In this document: positions 24,220 through 35,149 of the stretch, in pieces
Position numbering within the stretch: the first letter of the stretch is position 1
How the letters are laid out: each line of letters starts with the position of its first letter
Assembly: GCF_954871325.1 (NCBI RefSeq)
Contig: NC_088775.1
Coordinates: 61,605,561-61,669,560, forward strand
Length of the DNA stretch: 64,000 nt
Direction: 5' to 3'
Origin: Gordionus sp. m RMFG-2023
Taxonomy: Eukaryota; Nematomorpha; Gordioida; Chordodea; Parachordodidae
Position numbers and translations under genes: made by a program
The notes under the pieces: model-generated
Databases searched by the model: none
What the model was told of the DNA's origin: nothing
The model's input: the letters and a program-made list of their open reading frames with translations, nothing else

Positions 24220-25120
24220 TATTTTTTTAGTATTGATAGATAATTTTAATTTTTTTGATTACCATTGCATTAGATTATACTAAGGTTAGCATGTTCACTT
24301 GTCTTTTTTATATAAATTCCTAATATATAATTTGGTCAAACTTATTAATAGATATTACAAATCATAAAGAATTTGTTAATAATTAATTTGCATTTTATTT
24401 TTAAATAATCATACTTCGATGATTAATTTTATCAAATAAAAACAAATTACCTTTAATAATATCTATGCAATTTCTTTTCTTCTTATTAAAATATATTAGA
24501 TAAAATCCAATACCAATCGAGGAAATTATTACACAAGTTCTTATAAATTTATATGATAAGTTCGTAGCTCTTATTATTTTTAATCTTTTTAAAAGTTGCA
24601 GCATAATAAAAACGAATAATAGGGTGTAACTAAACTGAGAATTGACAGGTAAACTGCGAATGGACAGGTATAAATTTATTTATGGCCTATCAATTATATT
24701 TAAAAATATAAATAATGTATTTGTATTATGTAAATCAAATTTATTTTCAAAATTAAAATTATCTAAATAATTATATAGAATATGGAAGAAAGAGTAGTTC
24801 ATAATTTTAAAATATGTATAGAACAGATACGTTACAAAATTATAATACCCATAATAAATTTATAAAATCATATATATATTTCCGTTAGATGGCGTTCGAG
24901 ACTAAAAATTTAGTTTTTAATTAAATAAAATATAAATTATAGGAGAATAATTTTTTATTTAGGATTAATTTAATTAAGGAAGAATTTAAATTAGAAGAAA
25001 AGAAAAGAAAACCTAAAACTAAAATAGGAATAAATATCAAAACAATTTCCTAGCCCAGGAAATACAAATTATAAAATTAAAAATAAATATAATTACCCCC
25101 TACTTTCGTTCTACCCCTTA
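24220..25120. other. AT-rich spacer
   Basis: Only short open stretches (such as 24401-24604 minus, one hydrophobic segment) are present, and none is convincing as a gene. No paired repeats were seen. Confidence 0.4.
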
Positions 25121-25124
25121 CCCA

Positions 25125-26450
25125 GGTCCGTGAAGTTGTAAGAACGATGTAAGGATCAATTAACAAAACCTATGCCATTATTTAGAGTCTTAATTGATCC
25201 TAATTGATCTTCAAACCAGACATCAGCAGAATTAAAGGTTATTGAGTTATAAGCAAAATAATGAAAGTGCGAAGATTTGCAGCTGTAAGATTGATTTGAG
25301 GATCAATTACCGAAACTATTATCATTGTATAGCCCGTTAATTGATCCTAATTGATCTTCTATCCGGAAAGCAGCGGAATAAACCGTTACTGAGTTATGAG
25401 CAAAATAAGAAAGTGTTGGCACTTTGCCAAAACCGAAAATATAAAAGATCACAATCTGAAACTTGGCAATTATTTAGGCTTTAATTTGTGCGTTAATAAT
25501 ATCTAAACCGGATATCGATATCACTAACCGCAACTGAGTTATGACCTGTTTTTATAGTGTGAAGTTGTAAGAATTTTTTTAAAAAGTGAGGATCAATTAC
25601 CAAAATATATGCCAAAGTGTGGTGCGTTAATTGATCCTCCAGAATCTTTAAACCGCATATCAACAGAATGAACCGCTCGTGAGTTATAAGCAAAACAAAA
25701 AAGTATTGGCACTTTGCCAAAACTGCCAAAACCGAAAATAAAGAAGATCATGTTTTGAAACTTGGCAATTATGTAGTATTCAATACGTACATTAACAATC
25801 ACCAAACCGGATATCGATATCACTAACCAATATTGAGTTATAACCGTTTTAAAAACGTTAAGTTGGCGGAAATATTTAAGCTGTAAGAACGATTTGAGGA
25901 TCAATTACCGAAACTTATACCATTGTATAGCCCGTTAATTGATCCTAATTGATCTTCTATCCGGAAAGCAGCAGAATGAACCGTTACTGAGTTATGAGCA
26001 AATTAAGAAAGTGCTGGCACTTAGCCAAAACCGAAAATATAAAAGATCACGATCTAAAATTTGGCAATTATTTAGGCTTTAATTTGTGCGTTAATAATTT
26101 CCAAACCGGATATCGATATCACTAACCGCAACCGAGTTATGATCTGTTTTTAAAGCGTGAAGTTGTAAGAATTTTTTTAAAAAGTGAGGATCAATTACCA
26201 AAAACTATACCAAATTGTGGTGCGTTAATTGATCCTCCAGAATCTTTAAACCGCATATCAACGGAATGAACCGTTCGTGAGTTATAAGCAAAACAAAAAA
26301 GTATTGGCACTTTGCCAAAATTAAAAATTTGAGCAATCATTTTTTTAGTTGTAGCCAATATTTAGTACCTTAATTGATCCTCCGTATTCTTCAAACGGAA
26401 TGTCAAAAAAATTAAAGGAAAGTGAGTTTATCAACAATAAATATTTCAAG
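25125..26450. repeat. Diverged tandem repeat with ~600-bp higher-order period
   Basis: Segments sharing GAGGATCAATTACC, TTAATTGATCC, CTGAGTTATGA, GGCACTTTGCCAAAACCG and ACCGGATATCGATATCAC recur in order. Two subunit types alternate: one with GCCCGTTAATTGATCC and one with GGTGCGTTAATTGATCC. Type 1 recurs at about 25290 and 25888, and type 2 at about 25565 and 26163, spacing near 598 bp each. In every subunit GGATCAATTA and its inverse TAATTGATCC lie 30-40 bp apart and could form a hairpin. The open frames here (25493-25904 minus) are by-products of the repeat. Confidence 0.8.
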
Positions 26451-26454
26451 GTCA

Positions 26455-27069
26455 AATTTCGACCTGACAAATTATGGATATTCATTTTTTAGTTCTCCGT
26501 TGATAACAAGAAGTTTAATAGCCGAAATTAAAATGTAAAAGTTAATAACAAAATTAATAAAAACAAATTACGGTACACTAAAACAAAATCTAGTGCAGCG
26601 ACAGACATTCTATTAATTTTGCCATTATTTAATCATTGTAAATTTTTTTATGAGCTTACTAAATGTTTCAAGGTCAAATTTATTCCACTGAAATTTTATA
26701 TGAACTGTCCTATTAAATTTTATCGTTTAAAAGGCCAATGATAAAGCTCGAAAGCCTATTATATTATTCTTATAAAAGTATATTCCTTTTTTATTGATAG
26801 ATCTTAACTATTTTAAAAAATATTAGAAGAATGTAAGTAAACTTGAATTACAAGTAGCTATCTAGAAAAATTATGTATTATTTAATTTAGCCAAGTATAT
26901 CGGCCTTTATGGCTTTTGTACTTGTCGTTATATTTTAATCTAAGTCGAAGATTTTTTATGTAATATAATAGTGAAGGAATGGTGAATAATATTATGTACG
27001 AATAGTAATATATAAATCAGAAAAAGCAACAACAGTATAATTTGTTTTAATCACGATATATATTTATAG
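26455..27069. other. AT-rich spacer
   Basis: No gene, repeat or RNA signature recognised. Confidence 0.4.
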
Positions 27070-27077
27070 GCGTGGGG

Positions 27078-29096
27078 CAGGGTTGGGCAGTATCGCGGAT
27101 ATTTGTATCTAAGATACAAAATGTATCTTGTATCTTTTTTAAAATTTTGGAAAGTATCTTGTATCCAGTATCTAAGATACATGTTATTTAAAAGTATTTG
27201 TATCTTAACCAACTTTGTATTCAAAAAGATACAGATACTTTAAAAAAAATTTATATTGGTTAATTTAAATAGTATTTAAATTTAAAAAGATATTGTTTAA
27301 GATTTAAATGAAAAATTTAATCAAAATTTAGATATTTTAAGATAATTTTTGATATATGACGTTGGCCTTCATATAGCAATTTGCTAACAATTAGAACTAC
27401 CATATTTGAATCGTTTTATGTCTATTTTAAAATTATGGAAGAAGAAAATAGAATAATATGTTTATCTTCGTCTTCAGATGATTCTTCAACCGAAAATTAT
27501 TACAATAAATTTAAACTAAGCATACTTAATGGCAAATTTTTTGAAGTACTTCAAGATGATCATAATAAAGAAATTCATCGTGACTTTGGTATTGACGAAA
27601 AAGTTATAGCAACTGTTACAGATAACGGCTCTAACTTTAAGAAAGCTTTCAAGGAGTTTGGATATTCTATGGAAGCTGTAGAGAATGACCTTGACAACAA
27701 TGATGATGAATGTATAGAATTCGAAATCATTGAAAGTATTATTTAATACTTCTTTAAAATTTATTATATATTGTAAATTTAGTAAAATTTTTATTCAAAT
27801 AAAATTATTATTTGTTTATTTAAGGGTCTAAAGAAGCCTCAATAACATTGCCTCAACACATTCGTTGTTTGTGCCATACGATAAGTCTAATTGCCACAAC
27901 AGATGTCGAGAGAGTTATTATACTAACATTTCTAAAATTCATCATCCTGCAATAGCTAAATGTACTAAGCTATGGAATGCAAATAATAGGCCTAAAACTG
28001 CAGAACTTATCAAAGCAGTTTTAGGAAAACAATAAGTTACGCCTTGTTGCACTAGATGGAATAGTTTGTATGATAGTCTTCATAGTTTATTAAAATTTAA
28101 AAGCGAACTTCCTAAATTATGTCAAAAATTAGAATTTCCTAAATTAAGAGATATTGAAATTCAATATTTAGAAGAATATTGCAATATAATGGCCCCATTG
28201 GCTATAGCGATTGACAAAATACAGAGTGAAATCAACTGCTATTATGGAGAATCAGCTCCAATTTTAAATGTCGTTAAAAAAAATTACAAATTTAATTCAA
28301 ACCAATCTACAATTTTGCAAACCATTAGCTGTTGCCATAGAAAGTTATTTAAATAAAAGATTTAAAAATATATATGATTTTGATAACAATTTTAAAAGTG
28401 CATTTTTTGGCAACTATTTCTCATCCCTATTTTAAAAATCGTTACTTTGATGGTGATAAAGAAAAAAAATACCTTCAGGATTTGTTATTACATGAAGTTT
28501 TAATTGTTTTTAAAAATAATATTGAAATTAATACTTCAACAAAATCTTCAATTGATGAAGATGATGATTACTACTGCCTTAAAAGTACCACATCCAATTC
28601 TAATAATTCAATAAATGATATTGAAATAGAGGTCCTAAATTATATGAAAGATGACAGGCGGAGTATAAATATGTTAAATAGTTATAAATATGAAATATTT
28701 ATTAAATATAACACAATATTACTCTCCTCAGCCCCCGTTCAAAGATTATTTAGCTTTGCTAATATGGTTAATAGACCAAATCGTCAAAGATTGAACGAAA
28801 AATTAATAATATTAAAAAATAATGCTGATTTATGATGTTGATTTATTATTATTTACTAATTATATAATTATTAAATGGAATATCGCATTATCTTTTATAA
28901 TAAATTTGTTATTTTCTACAATTTATTTAAATTTTTTTTTATAAATTTATATTATAGATAAGAAAATAAAGCTTTTATCTTATATCTTATTGGAATTTTT
29001 CAAAAGTATCTAGTATCTTGTATCTTAAATACAAAATTTTATAAAGTATCTGTATCTGTATCCGAATACAATTTTCTGAAAATTTGCCCAACCCTG
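27078..29096 (+). mobile_element. hAT transposon with perfect target duplication
   Basis: Left end CAGGGTTGGGCAGTATCG and right end the inverse of CAGGGTTGGGCAAATTTTC. The 8-bp TSD GCGTGGGG is identical on both sides (27070-27077 and 29097-29104). Subterminal regions are built of repeated GTATCTTGTATC / GATACAAGATAC phrases, in both orientations, typical of transposase-binding repeats near hAT ends. The 2-kb element carries one degraded transposase on the plus strand. It is a young-looking insertion judged by the TSD, but an internally deleted copy. Confidence 0.95.
27435..28835 (+). pseudogene. hAT transposase, N-terminally deleted
   Basis: Begins MEEENRIICLSSSSDDSS, then goes directly to KVIATVTDNGSNFKKAFKEF (catalytic Asp region), so the BED zinc finger and part of the N-terminus are missing. 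After a possible short intron (about 27750-27825) come IRCLCHTISLIATTDVER, CCTRWNSLYDSL (the conserved RW motif), EEYCNIMAPLAIAIDKIQSE with a candidate catalytic Glu, and the C-terminal dimerisation motif SSAPVQRLFSFANMVNRPNR ending at a stop at 28835. An in-frame stop near 28033 and a frame change near 28350 interrupt it. It is a fossil transposase, not a host gene. Confidence 0.8.
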
Positions 29097-29104
29097 GCGT
29101 GGGG

Positions 29105-30125
29105 GCGTTGTGTTCTAATTAATTACTGTTGTTGTGTTTAATATCATTTTTTTCTAATATTAATAAATATGCTAGAAATTATTTTTTTATTAATTATAAT
29201 GTTTAATTAATTTTAAATATTAACCAGATGTGTTAATAAATCAATCTTTTTCATTAACTAAAATTCTTTTAAAAATTATAAATAAATATTCCATCCTAAT
29301 TAAATTTAGTAAGATTTTTAAATTTTATTTTTTAAATTATATGGGTACATTTAGTACAGGGGAACGTTAGGACACTCTGATTATAATTTGAGCTATTATT
29401 TATAAGACTGGAAATTTGAGCTTAACATAGATAATTACGTCATACATGATTAGCTAAAAAAAATTTGAAAAATATTTAGTATTTTAATTTTTACAGAAGA
29501 AGTTTTGGCATACCAAAATTAATATAAAATATTTGCCTTTATCGTTTCAAAAATAATAATAAATAGATTTTAGGAAAGTTTAAACCTATTTCCCAATCTG
29601 GCAAAAACTTTTGGAATCAAGGTTGATATTTATAAAGTTAGTGGGCTCGGTCATAGTTGGTCATAGTATAGTTGGGATACGCCATTTTAGCTCATTTTAT
29701 AATTTTATTATTAATTTAGTATTTTGAATAATGAATAATTAAATACTTATCTTTCACTATGTTTATGATTAAAAAAATTTTTTTTTGCCCCAACCATGAC
29801 AGACTCTGTGTACGTTGGGACACACATATGTGATAGTTGGGACACTCGTGAAATAGAGGTCTAAATAAATTTAAAAATTTAAAATCAATAATCCAGTAAG
29901 ACTAGATATGACACATATGATTTTATTGATAGTGTAATTCATAATCAATAACTATATAAAAAAAATTTTAGCAAAATTTAGCAAATTTATTTTGAGAAAA
30001 AAAAAATTATAGAATTTTTATTAATATCACTATAGCATGAATCGCAGTTTGGCGATTATTTTTAGGGGGGGGGGGTAGAAATAGATTTTTTAGGGGGATT
30101 TGCTTCCATCAAATTTGCTGCCATG
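29105..30125. other. AT-rich stretch with a recurring GTTGGGACAC phrase and a G-run
   Basis: Between 29350 and 29870 the phrase AGTTGGGAYAC or ACGTTGGGACAC occurs about four times, perhaps ends of a small element, but I could not pair them. A run of 11 G lies near 30067. No gene seen. Confidence 0.35.
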
Positions 30126-30129
30126 TAGA

Positions 30130-30622
30130 CAGTGTTGGGGCTGATTAGCAGGAATGCAGGAGAATAATGTTAGGAGCGACGAAATGGTTAGCTTAAAAAA
30201 GTATGATTTTGAATATATATAATTTTATTTAAATTATAAAAATAAAATACTATGTATTTTTATCTCGATTTGATTATAATAATATAACGAAGCATATGTA
30301 GTTATTAGAATGTTATACAAAATAATCAGCATGGGTAAAAAGGAATATTGTTCTGGGAGACGAATTGGTAAACTTGAAAAAAGGCCAGGATCCTTGCGAG
30401 TAGATTTAGAATTTTATTTAAATAATTAAAATATCATATATATATATATGGACTTATAAATTAGCGAACCACGTATTGTTTTTTTCTGAGCAATAAAAAA
30501 TAAGCAGGAATAAAAGGGAATAATGGTAAGTGCGACGATCTAGCAAGTTGTAAAAAGGTAGGATCCTTAAGAATAGATAGATAATTTTATTAAATAATAA
30601 AAATAAAGTATTATATATATAT
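30130..30622. repeat. Three tandem diverged repeats of about 178 bp
   Basis: Units begin near 30147, 30327 and 30503 with AGCAGGAATGCAGG, AGCATGGGTAAAAAGG and AGCAGGAATAAAAGGG. They continue with AATAATG, a GACGA phrase, GGATCCTT-type sequence and an AATTTTATTTAAATAAT tail ending in TATATATATATG. No coding sequence. Confidence 0.65.
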
Positions 30623-30920
30623 GGGGAAAGCAAGGTAAATGAAAAAATAAAGGGAAAGGAAGAAAAAAGTAAAAGATATGGAAACTGGAATGGAGAAGGG
30701 AAAGAAAATGTAAAAGAAAAGGGAAAGGAAAAGGAAAAAGGGGGGGGGATGAGAAAGCAAAGAAAAGGTAAAGGAAAGAGAAAATAGAAAGGGAATATAA
30801 GGTAAAGAGAGAGATTAAGGAAAAGTAAAAAGGGAAAGAAAAGGGTTAAAGAAGGAAAATAGGAAATGGAAAGAAAAGAGAAAACGCGAAGGGAAAGAAA
30901 AAGGGCAAGGAAAAAAAAAT
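30622..30920. repeat. Polypurine (GA-rich) tract of about 300 bp
   Basis: Plus strand is almost entirely A and G, built of GGAAAGGAAAAGG-type runs including GGGGGGG near 30738-30746, with very few pyrimidines. Such tracts can adopt triplex structure. It lies directly against the left part of the piggyBac copy that follows. Confidence 0.8.
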
Positions 30921-31319
30921 GTATATATCTCCAGTTATATTCATTATTTTCATTTGATATTTTGATATAAGATAGATCTGACCTTAAGCTTGATAAAATA
31001 TTTAAATATTTTTATTTTTTAAGCCTAGATTAAAGATGATGAGGATAATTATAATGTGCCAATTTTTTTTTAAAAAAGCTTAGTTTTTTTAAATTTCAAA
31101 TATAAAATTTAAAAAAAAACTTATCCATCATATAATCATGATAATTCATAATATGGATCTTTATTCTTCAAAAAAAAAATTACACTAATACATTCTAATA
31201 TATAAAAAATATAGAACATTGAAATATGCTAAATCTGACAGGCAAAACATTTATTACATAAAATATTAATGTGTTCTAAACATTTTATTTTAAATATTTG
31301 ACAAAAATATTTTGTTTTT

Positions 31320-33030
31320 CTATAAGAAGTATAGTTTTAGGCATATTTTGATGGTTTATTTAGCATGTATTGCCTGAATGGGCATTTACCACGACATAGG
31401 CTTAGCCAGGGGGGAGGGGCAAGGGGAAATCCCCCCCTTCAGAAATTTATTACCTTTTGTGAATATCATTTTAAGCTAATAAAAAATATCCCCCTTAGTC
31501 CTCTCCCCAATCCCTGACCCCCCCCAAAATGTATGCATATATCTTAAACAATAATTTGAAAGAAAGAATGTAAAAGTTGATATTTTTTTTTATAAAACTA
31601 TTCATCGTAATTTATAAATTTTTGGAAAATAGCATTTGTATATAAAAAAAGTGAACCAAAAATGCTTTTTAAGAAATGGAATATAAGCCAAAGATAAGTC
31701 TTAAGACAAAAGTGAAATGTATTATAATTATTAATAATAGATCCATAAAATTACTATATAATATAATATATCAAATATAATTTTTTATAAAGTGAGTAAT
31801 TTAAATTTGTTTATCTAAATAAAAGTAAAATATAATTATAAAACTATTGATATAATTAAATCATAAATTAAATAAAAAAATTAAAGCACAATACAAACAG
31901 TGGAATATTATATGTCGTAGATTTACAGTATATCTAATTATCAATATGATATGATAATCAAGTAATTTTTACCAATATAGTGAATTATATATTTTACAGA
32001 AAGCTATAAAATATTGATAAGGACATCAGAAAATATGTTTTAAAGACATTGTGGGATGATGAATAATATAAATATTAATTTTTAATATGGCGTTAAATAA
32101 TTGAATGTAAATTGGTAGTATATTTATTATCAAGAGCATTGATTAGTAAAATTTGTTTAAATATTAACTGTTATATATTCTCTAAGTGTCAAATATGTCT
32201 GTAAAAGTGGAATTTTACCTAGTATTTTGTAACTAATTCTATATAATAGAGGAATATCAACTATATGTCTACTTTTTAGAAATAATTTCTTATACTTGTT
32301 TGGAATAAATTATTACCATGCTTTTATATTAATTTATATACAAGTAATTTATTATATCAGATATAAACTAAAGTAAATATATTTCCTATTTGTTCCAGGC
32401 TTATTTTTTACTAAAATTAACCTCCTATCTTGTAAAATATTTTATGAGATTATATATAGACTAAGGTAACCCGGCAAAAGGCCGGCCAAAGACGGGTCTA
32501 AGACCCGCCTAAAATGAGAGGTCTGGGGGCGAAGCCCCCAGTAATTTTTACTCCCCCCCGGCCACCCTCCTTAGGTAATTCCTGGCTACGCCTATGTATA
32601 ACGAAATGCTCGAAGCATTTCATCTAGGGTTGCATATTCTGATATTGTATAAGATATCTGTAGCAGTTAAACAAATTCTTGTAAAATATTTCTAATGTGA
32701 GTTGCTTTGTCTACCATTTTTCTATCTTCTCTTGTTAATATGTCATCAAATCTTATTGTATGAATTAGAAATCTGAATCTTCTGAGTGTCATTGTTGCTC
32801 TAAATATCTTAATTCTAAACCCATCAGATTTCCATAATTCACTCACCTTATATTTATCTAATTTTACAGAGAAATAGATATGATAAATAATTCCATATTT
32901 ACCTAAATAATATTTAAGTTTATTGTCTGTTTCAACTAGCATATCTTCTTCTTTATCTAATTCAGATTGTGGATTATGATCACTAACATAAATAAAATCT
33001 TCTTCCTAATTATCAATTACAGTCATAATC
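31320..33030 (-). pseudogene. piggyBac transposase remnant
   Basis: Minus strand from about 33030: an acidic N-terminus (DFIYVSDHNPQSELDKEED), KYYLGKYG, then KVSELWKSDGFRIKIFRAT, TLRRFRFLIHTIRFDDILTR and DKATHIRNILQEFV in the open frame 32942-32667. It continues, with a stop, to ISEYATLDEMLRAF at 32600, where the first catalytic Asp (DEM) is present. After the inserted element (31395-32596) it resumes GKCPFRQYMLNKPSKY near 31330-31390. The rest of the catalytic domain is deleted. Confidence 0.75.
31395..32596. mobile_element. 1.2-kb element with CATAGGC(T/G)TAGCCAG ends inside piggyBac
   Basis: Left end CATAGGCTTAGCCAGGGGGG, right end the inverse of CATAGGCGTAGCCAGGAATT. The ends interrupt an otherwise continuous piggyBac segment. 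On the minus strand the flanks TCGTTATA and TCGTGGTA agree at 6 of 8 positions, suggesting a diverged 8-bp target duplication and hence a hAT-type element. GC-rich subterminal DNA (32465-32570; GGGGGCGAAGCCCCC palindrome near 32525) and C-runs near 31430 and 31510 are present. No coding sequence. Confidence 0.75.
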
Positions 33031-33707
33031 ACCTCAAATAAAATGATATTACATCTTAAATAATTTTTTATTTACTATCGGAATCTGCAAAAATCATAGT
33101 ATATGATAAAAATAATATGAGAAATGAGCCAGATGGTGAAAATAAGAATAAAATAACTCCTCCAAAAAAAATGTTTAAGTTTTCATTTTCATATATCTCA
33201 ATCAAAATAGAATATATTTAAATTTTGTTTTAATAAATTTTATATTATAGTAATATCTATTTATTATTTTAAAAATTAAAAAAAAAATTTCTTAAAAAAT
33301 TACAAATTTATTCTGGTGGGGTCTCACAAACCCAATCAGTCACATAACCCTTATATCTTAAAAACTACTTAACCGAAATATATGAAATTTAGAATAAAGA
33401 TTCTAAGATATATTTGATGAAGCAACTGAAGAATCCAGATCATAATATTTAATCGTTTTTATGTAATATCATTTCTAGCAGGCATGGGGTTTCATATACC
33501 CCACCAGAGTATTGAAGGGTTAATATATTTGCTACAGGTAAATTTTCGAAGAGAGAATTCCTTTTCCAACCCTGACAATGCCCATCGATCAAATATATAA
33601 ATTTCAAAATTCAATAAAAAGTAAGAATTTCTGAAATTTCTTGGTTTTATGGATATACTATTATGACTATTATACAACACTCATAAAGTGCTTTTTACTG
33701 TTCGGTA

Positions 33708-35138
33708 ATGGGAAAAAGAAAAAAAAAGAAAGTCGATTTAGGAGATTTTCAAAAGGTGAAATTTAAAGTTGGCAAAAAATTGAACAAAGGTATTGAAACT
33801 AAACCTTCAATACAATCTAGGAAGATAATTATAAGGGCTCAATATAAGAATACAGACATTAATAATGTAACTAATGTTTGAATAAAATTATATTCATATA
33901 TAAAAATGTAGCTAATAATGGGACTATATCATAAAGATCCTATTATACATTATAAATCATTGAGTCAGATTAAACATATGGTGAAGAATAAAACTCTTAA
34001 TCTTGACAGAACTAATGAAATAATTGCTGGATTAACCAAAGTAAATATTTCTTCATAAAAATCATAACTTTTTATTTAAGGCCATAATTCATGATGACCT
34101 CAATGTTTTAAACAAAAACAGAGAGGTATTGCAACTCATATATGTAAATTCTGATATGAGATTAAAGGAAATTTTATTAGATGAATGTAATATTAATACT
34201 ACAATCTTGCATTTGGTTAATGCTTTAACACATTCTAACAAAATGATTAAACAAAATGCAGTCAAATTATTAGATTCACTTTTAACTTTTTTTCATAATT
34301 GTCTTGAAAATTATCATACAAAGAATTTAGATTACTTGAATTTATATCTGAAAATTTTTAACTTCTGCCATTCCATTATTAATAAAATGGTGCAAATATT
34401 AAATATTCCTGATTTTTCAAAATCTAATACAAAAATCTTTCTTTCTATTTATGAAATTAAAACACAAGGTAATTATCTTAATAATATTATTATTATTATC
34501 TTTTTAAAGTTTTCCTTTATCATAAAAAATACATATTTGAAAATATCACAATACCTCACCATGATTATTCAATTGATTCAAATATTTTGCACCCTATACA
34601 AATGTTCTTATTGTATAAAAAGATTTGTACTATAATCAATCATATCAATGAAATTTTACAAGAAAACCATATACTTTATTTTTTGGACACACTATATAAT
34701 CCAAAATTTAATTTTAATGCAAAACACTTCTCTATAAATTTATATCAATATTATAGCAGCAACATTAAGAACATTTTTCATGATCAACTTTTACAAATTC
34801 ATGACAATATTGTTGATTTAATATCAAAAATAATAACCTTTACAATTATTATATGGTATTACCAAATTGAAAAAGTGATACAATATAACACTAATAATAA
34901 AGATCTTGCACGATTTCCTAAAAGTAATATAACTATGATAGACAAGAGATGTTTAAATAACATCAAGGATTGCTTGTCAATAATATGCCATATTTTGAAA
35001 TATTTGTTATATATGCATAACAAATATTCTATCTTAATAGATGCACCATTGGGAAACATCTACCAAATGTTGTATATAGTGTTTATTCAAGATTTTATGA
35101 CCAAGTGTCCCAAGCTACTCCACAAATTTGAAGTATAA
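33708..35138 (+). CDS. TEX10: TEX10/IPI1 homologue (Rix1 complex, 60S ribosome biogenesis)
   Basis: Exons: 33708-33866, 33912-34040, 34081-34468, 34510-35138, joined by three GT-AG introns of 45, 40 and 41 bp; the frame is kept throughout, giving about 434 residues. The N-terminus is Lys-rich (MGKRKKKKVD) and carries GDFQKVKFKVGKKLNKG, closely matching the conserved DFxKxKxKVGK start of TEX10 and yeast Ipi1. The following IIIRAQYKN also fits. The remainder (DPIIHYKSLSQIKHMV, SDMRLKEILLDE, IKQNAVKLLDSLLTFF) reads as helical HEAT/armadillo-like repeats, as expected. In the family, this protein works with RIX1/PELP1 and WDR18/IPI3 in nucleolar 60S maturation. It is much shorter than vertebrate TEX10 (about 900 residues) and closer to yeast Ipi1. 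An AATAAA follows the stop at about 35142. Protein is Ile/Asn-rich, matching the AT-rich genome. Confidence 0.85.
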
Positions 35139-35141
35139 TAA

Positions 35142-35147
35142 ATAAAA
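35142..35147 (+). promoter_or_regulatory. Polyadenylation signal of TEX10
   Basis: AATAAA begins a few bases after the TEX10 stop codon. Such closeness agrees with the compact gene structure. Not experimentally supported. Confidence 0.45.
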
Positions 35148-35149
35148 AC

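Larger units (their letters stand above)
30920..33519 (-). mobile_element. piggyBac transposon copy, split by another element
   Basis: Right end reads GAGTATTGAAGGG followed by TTAA (33520-33523), the piggyBac target. Just inside, ACCCCACCAGA near 33497-33507 pairs with TCTGGTGGGGT near 33311-33321. The left part (30920-31390) matches 480-860 in reverse. The left terminus is not visible, perhaps lost in the polypurine tract. The 5' noncoding part is about 33030-33519. It is interrupted at 31395-32596. Its right end is 188 bp from the TEX10 start codon. Confidence 0.75.

Noticed and set aside
25493-25904. Two overlapping minus-strand frames of 78 and 103 codons
   Set aside because: They are by-products of the tandem repeat and share its period.
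34859-35059. Minus-strand open frame of 66 codons
   Set aside because: It is the antisense of TEX10 exon 4 and has no independent support.
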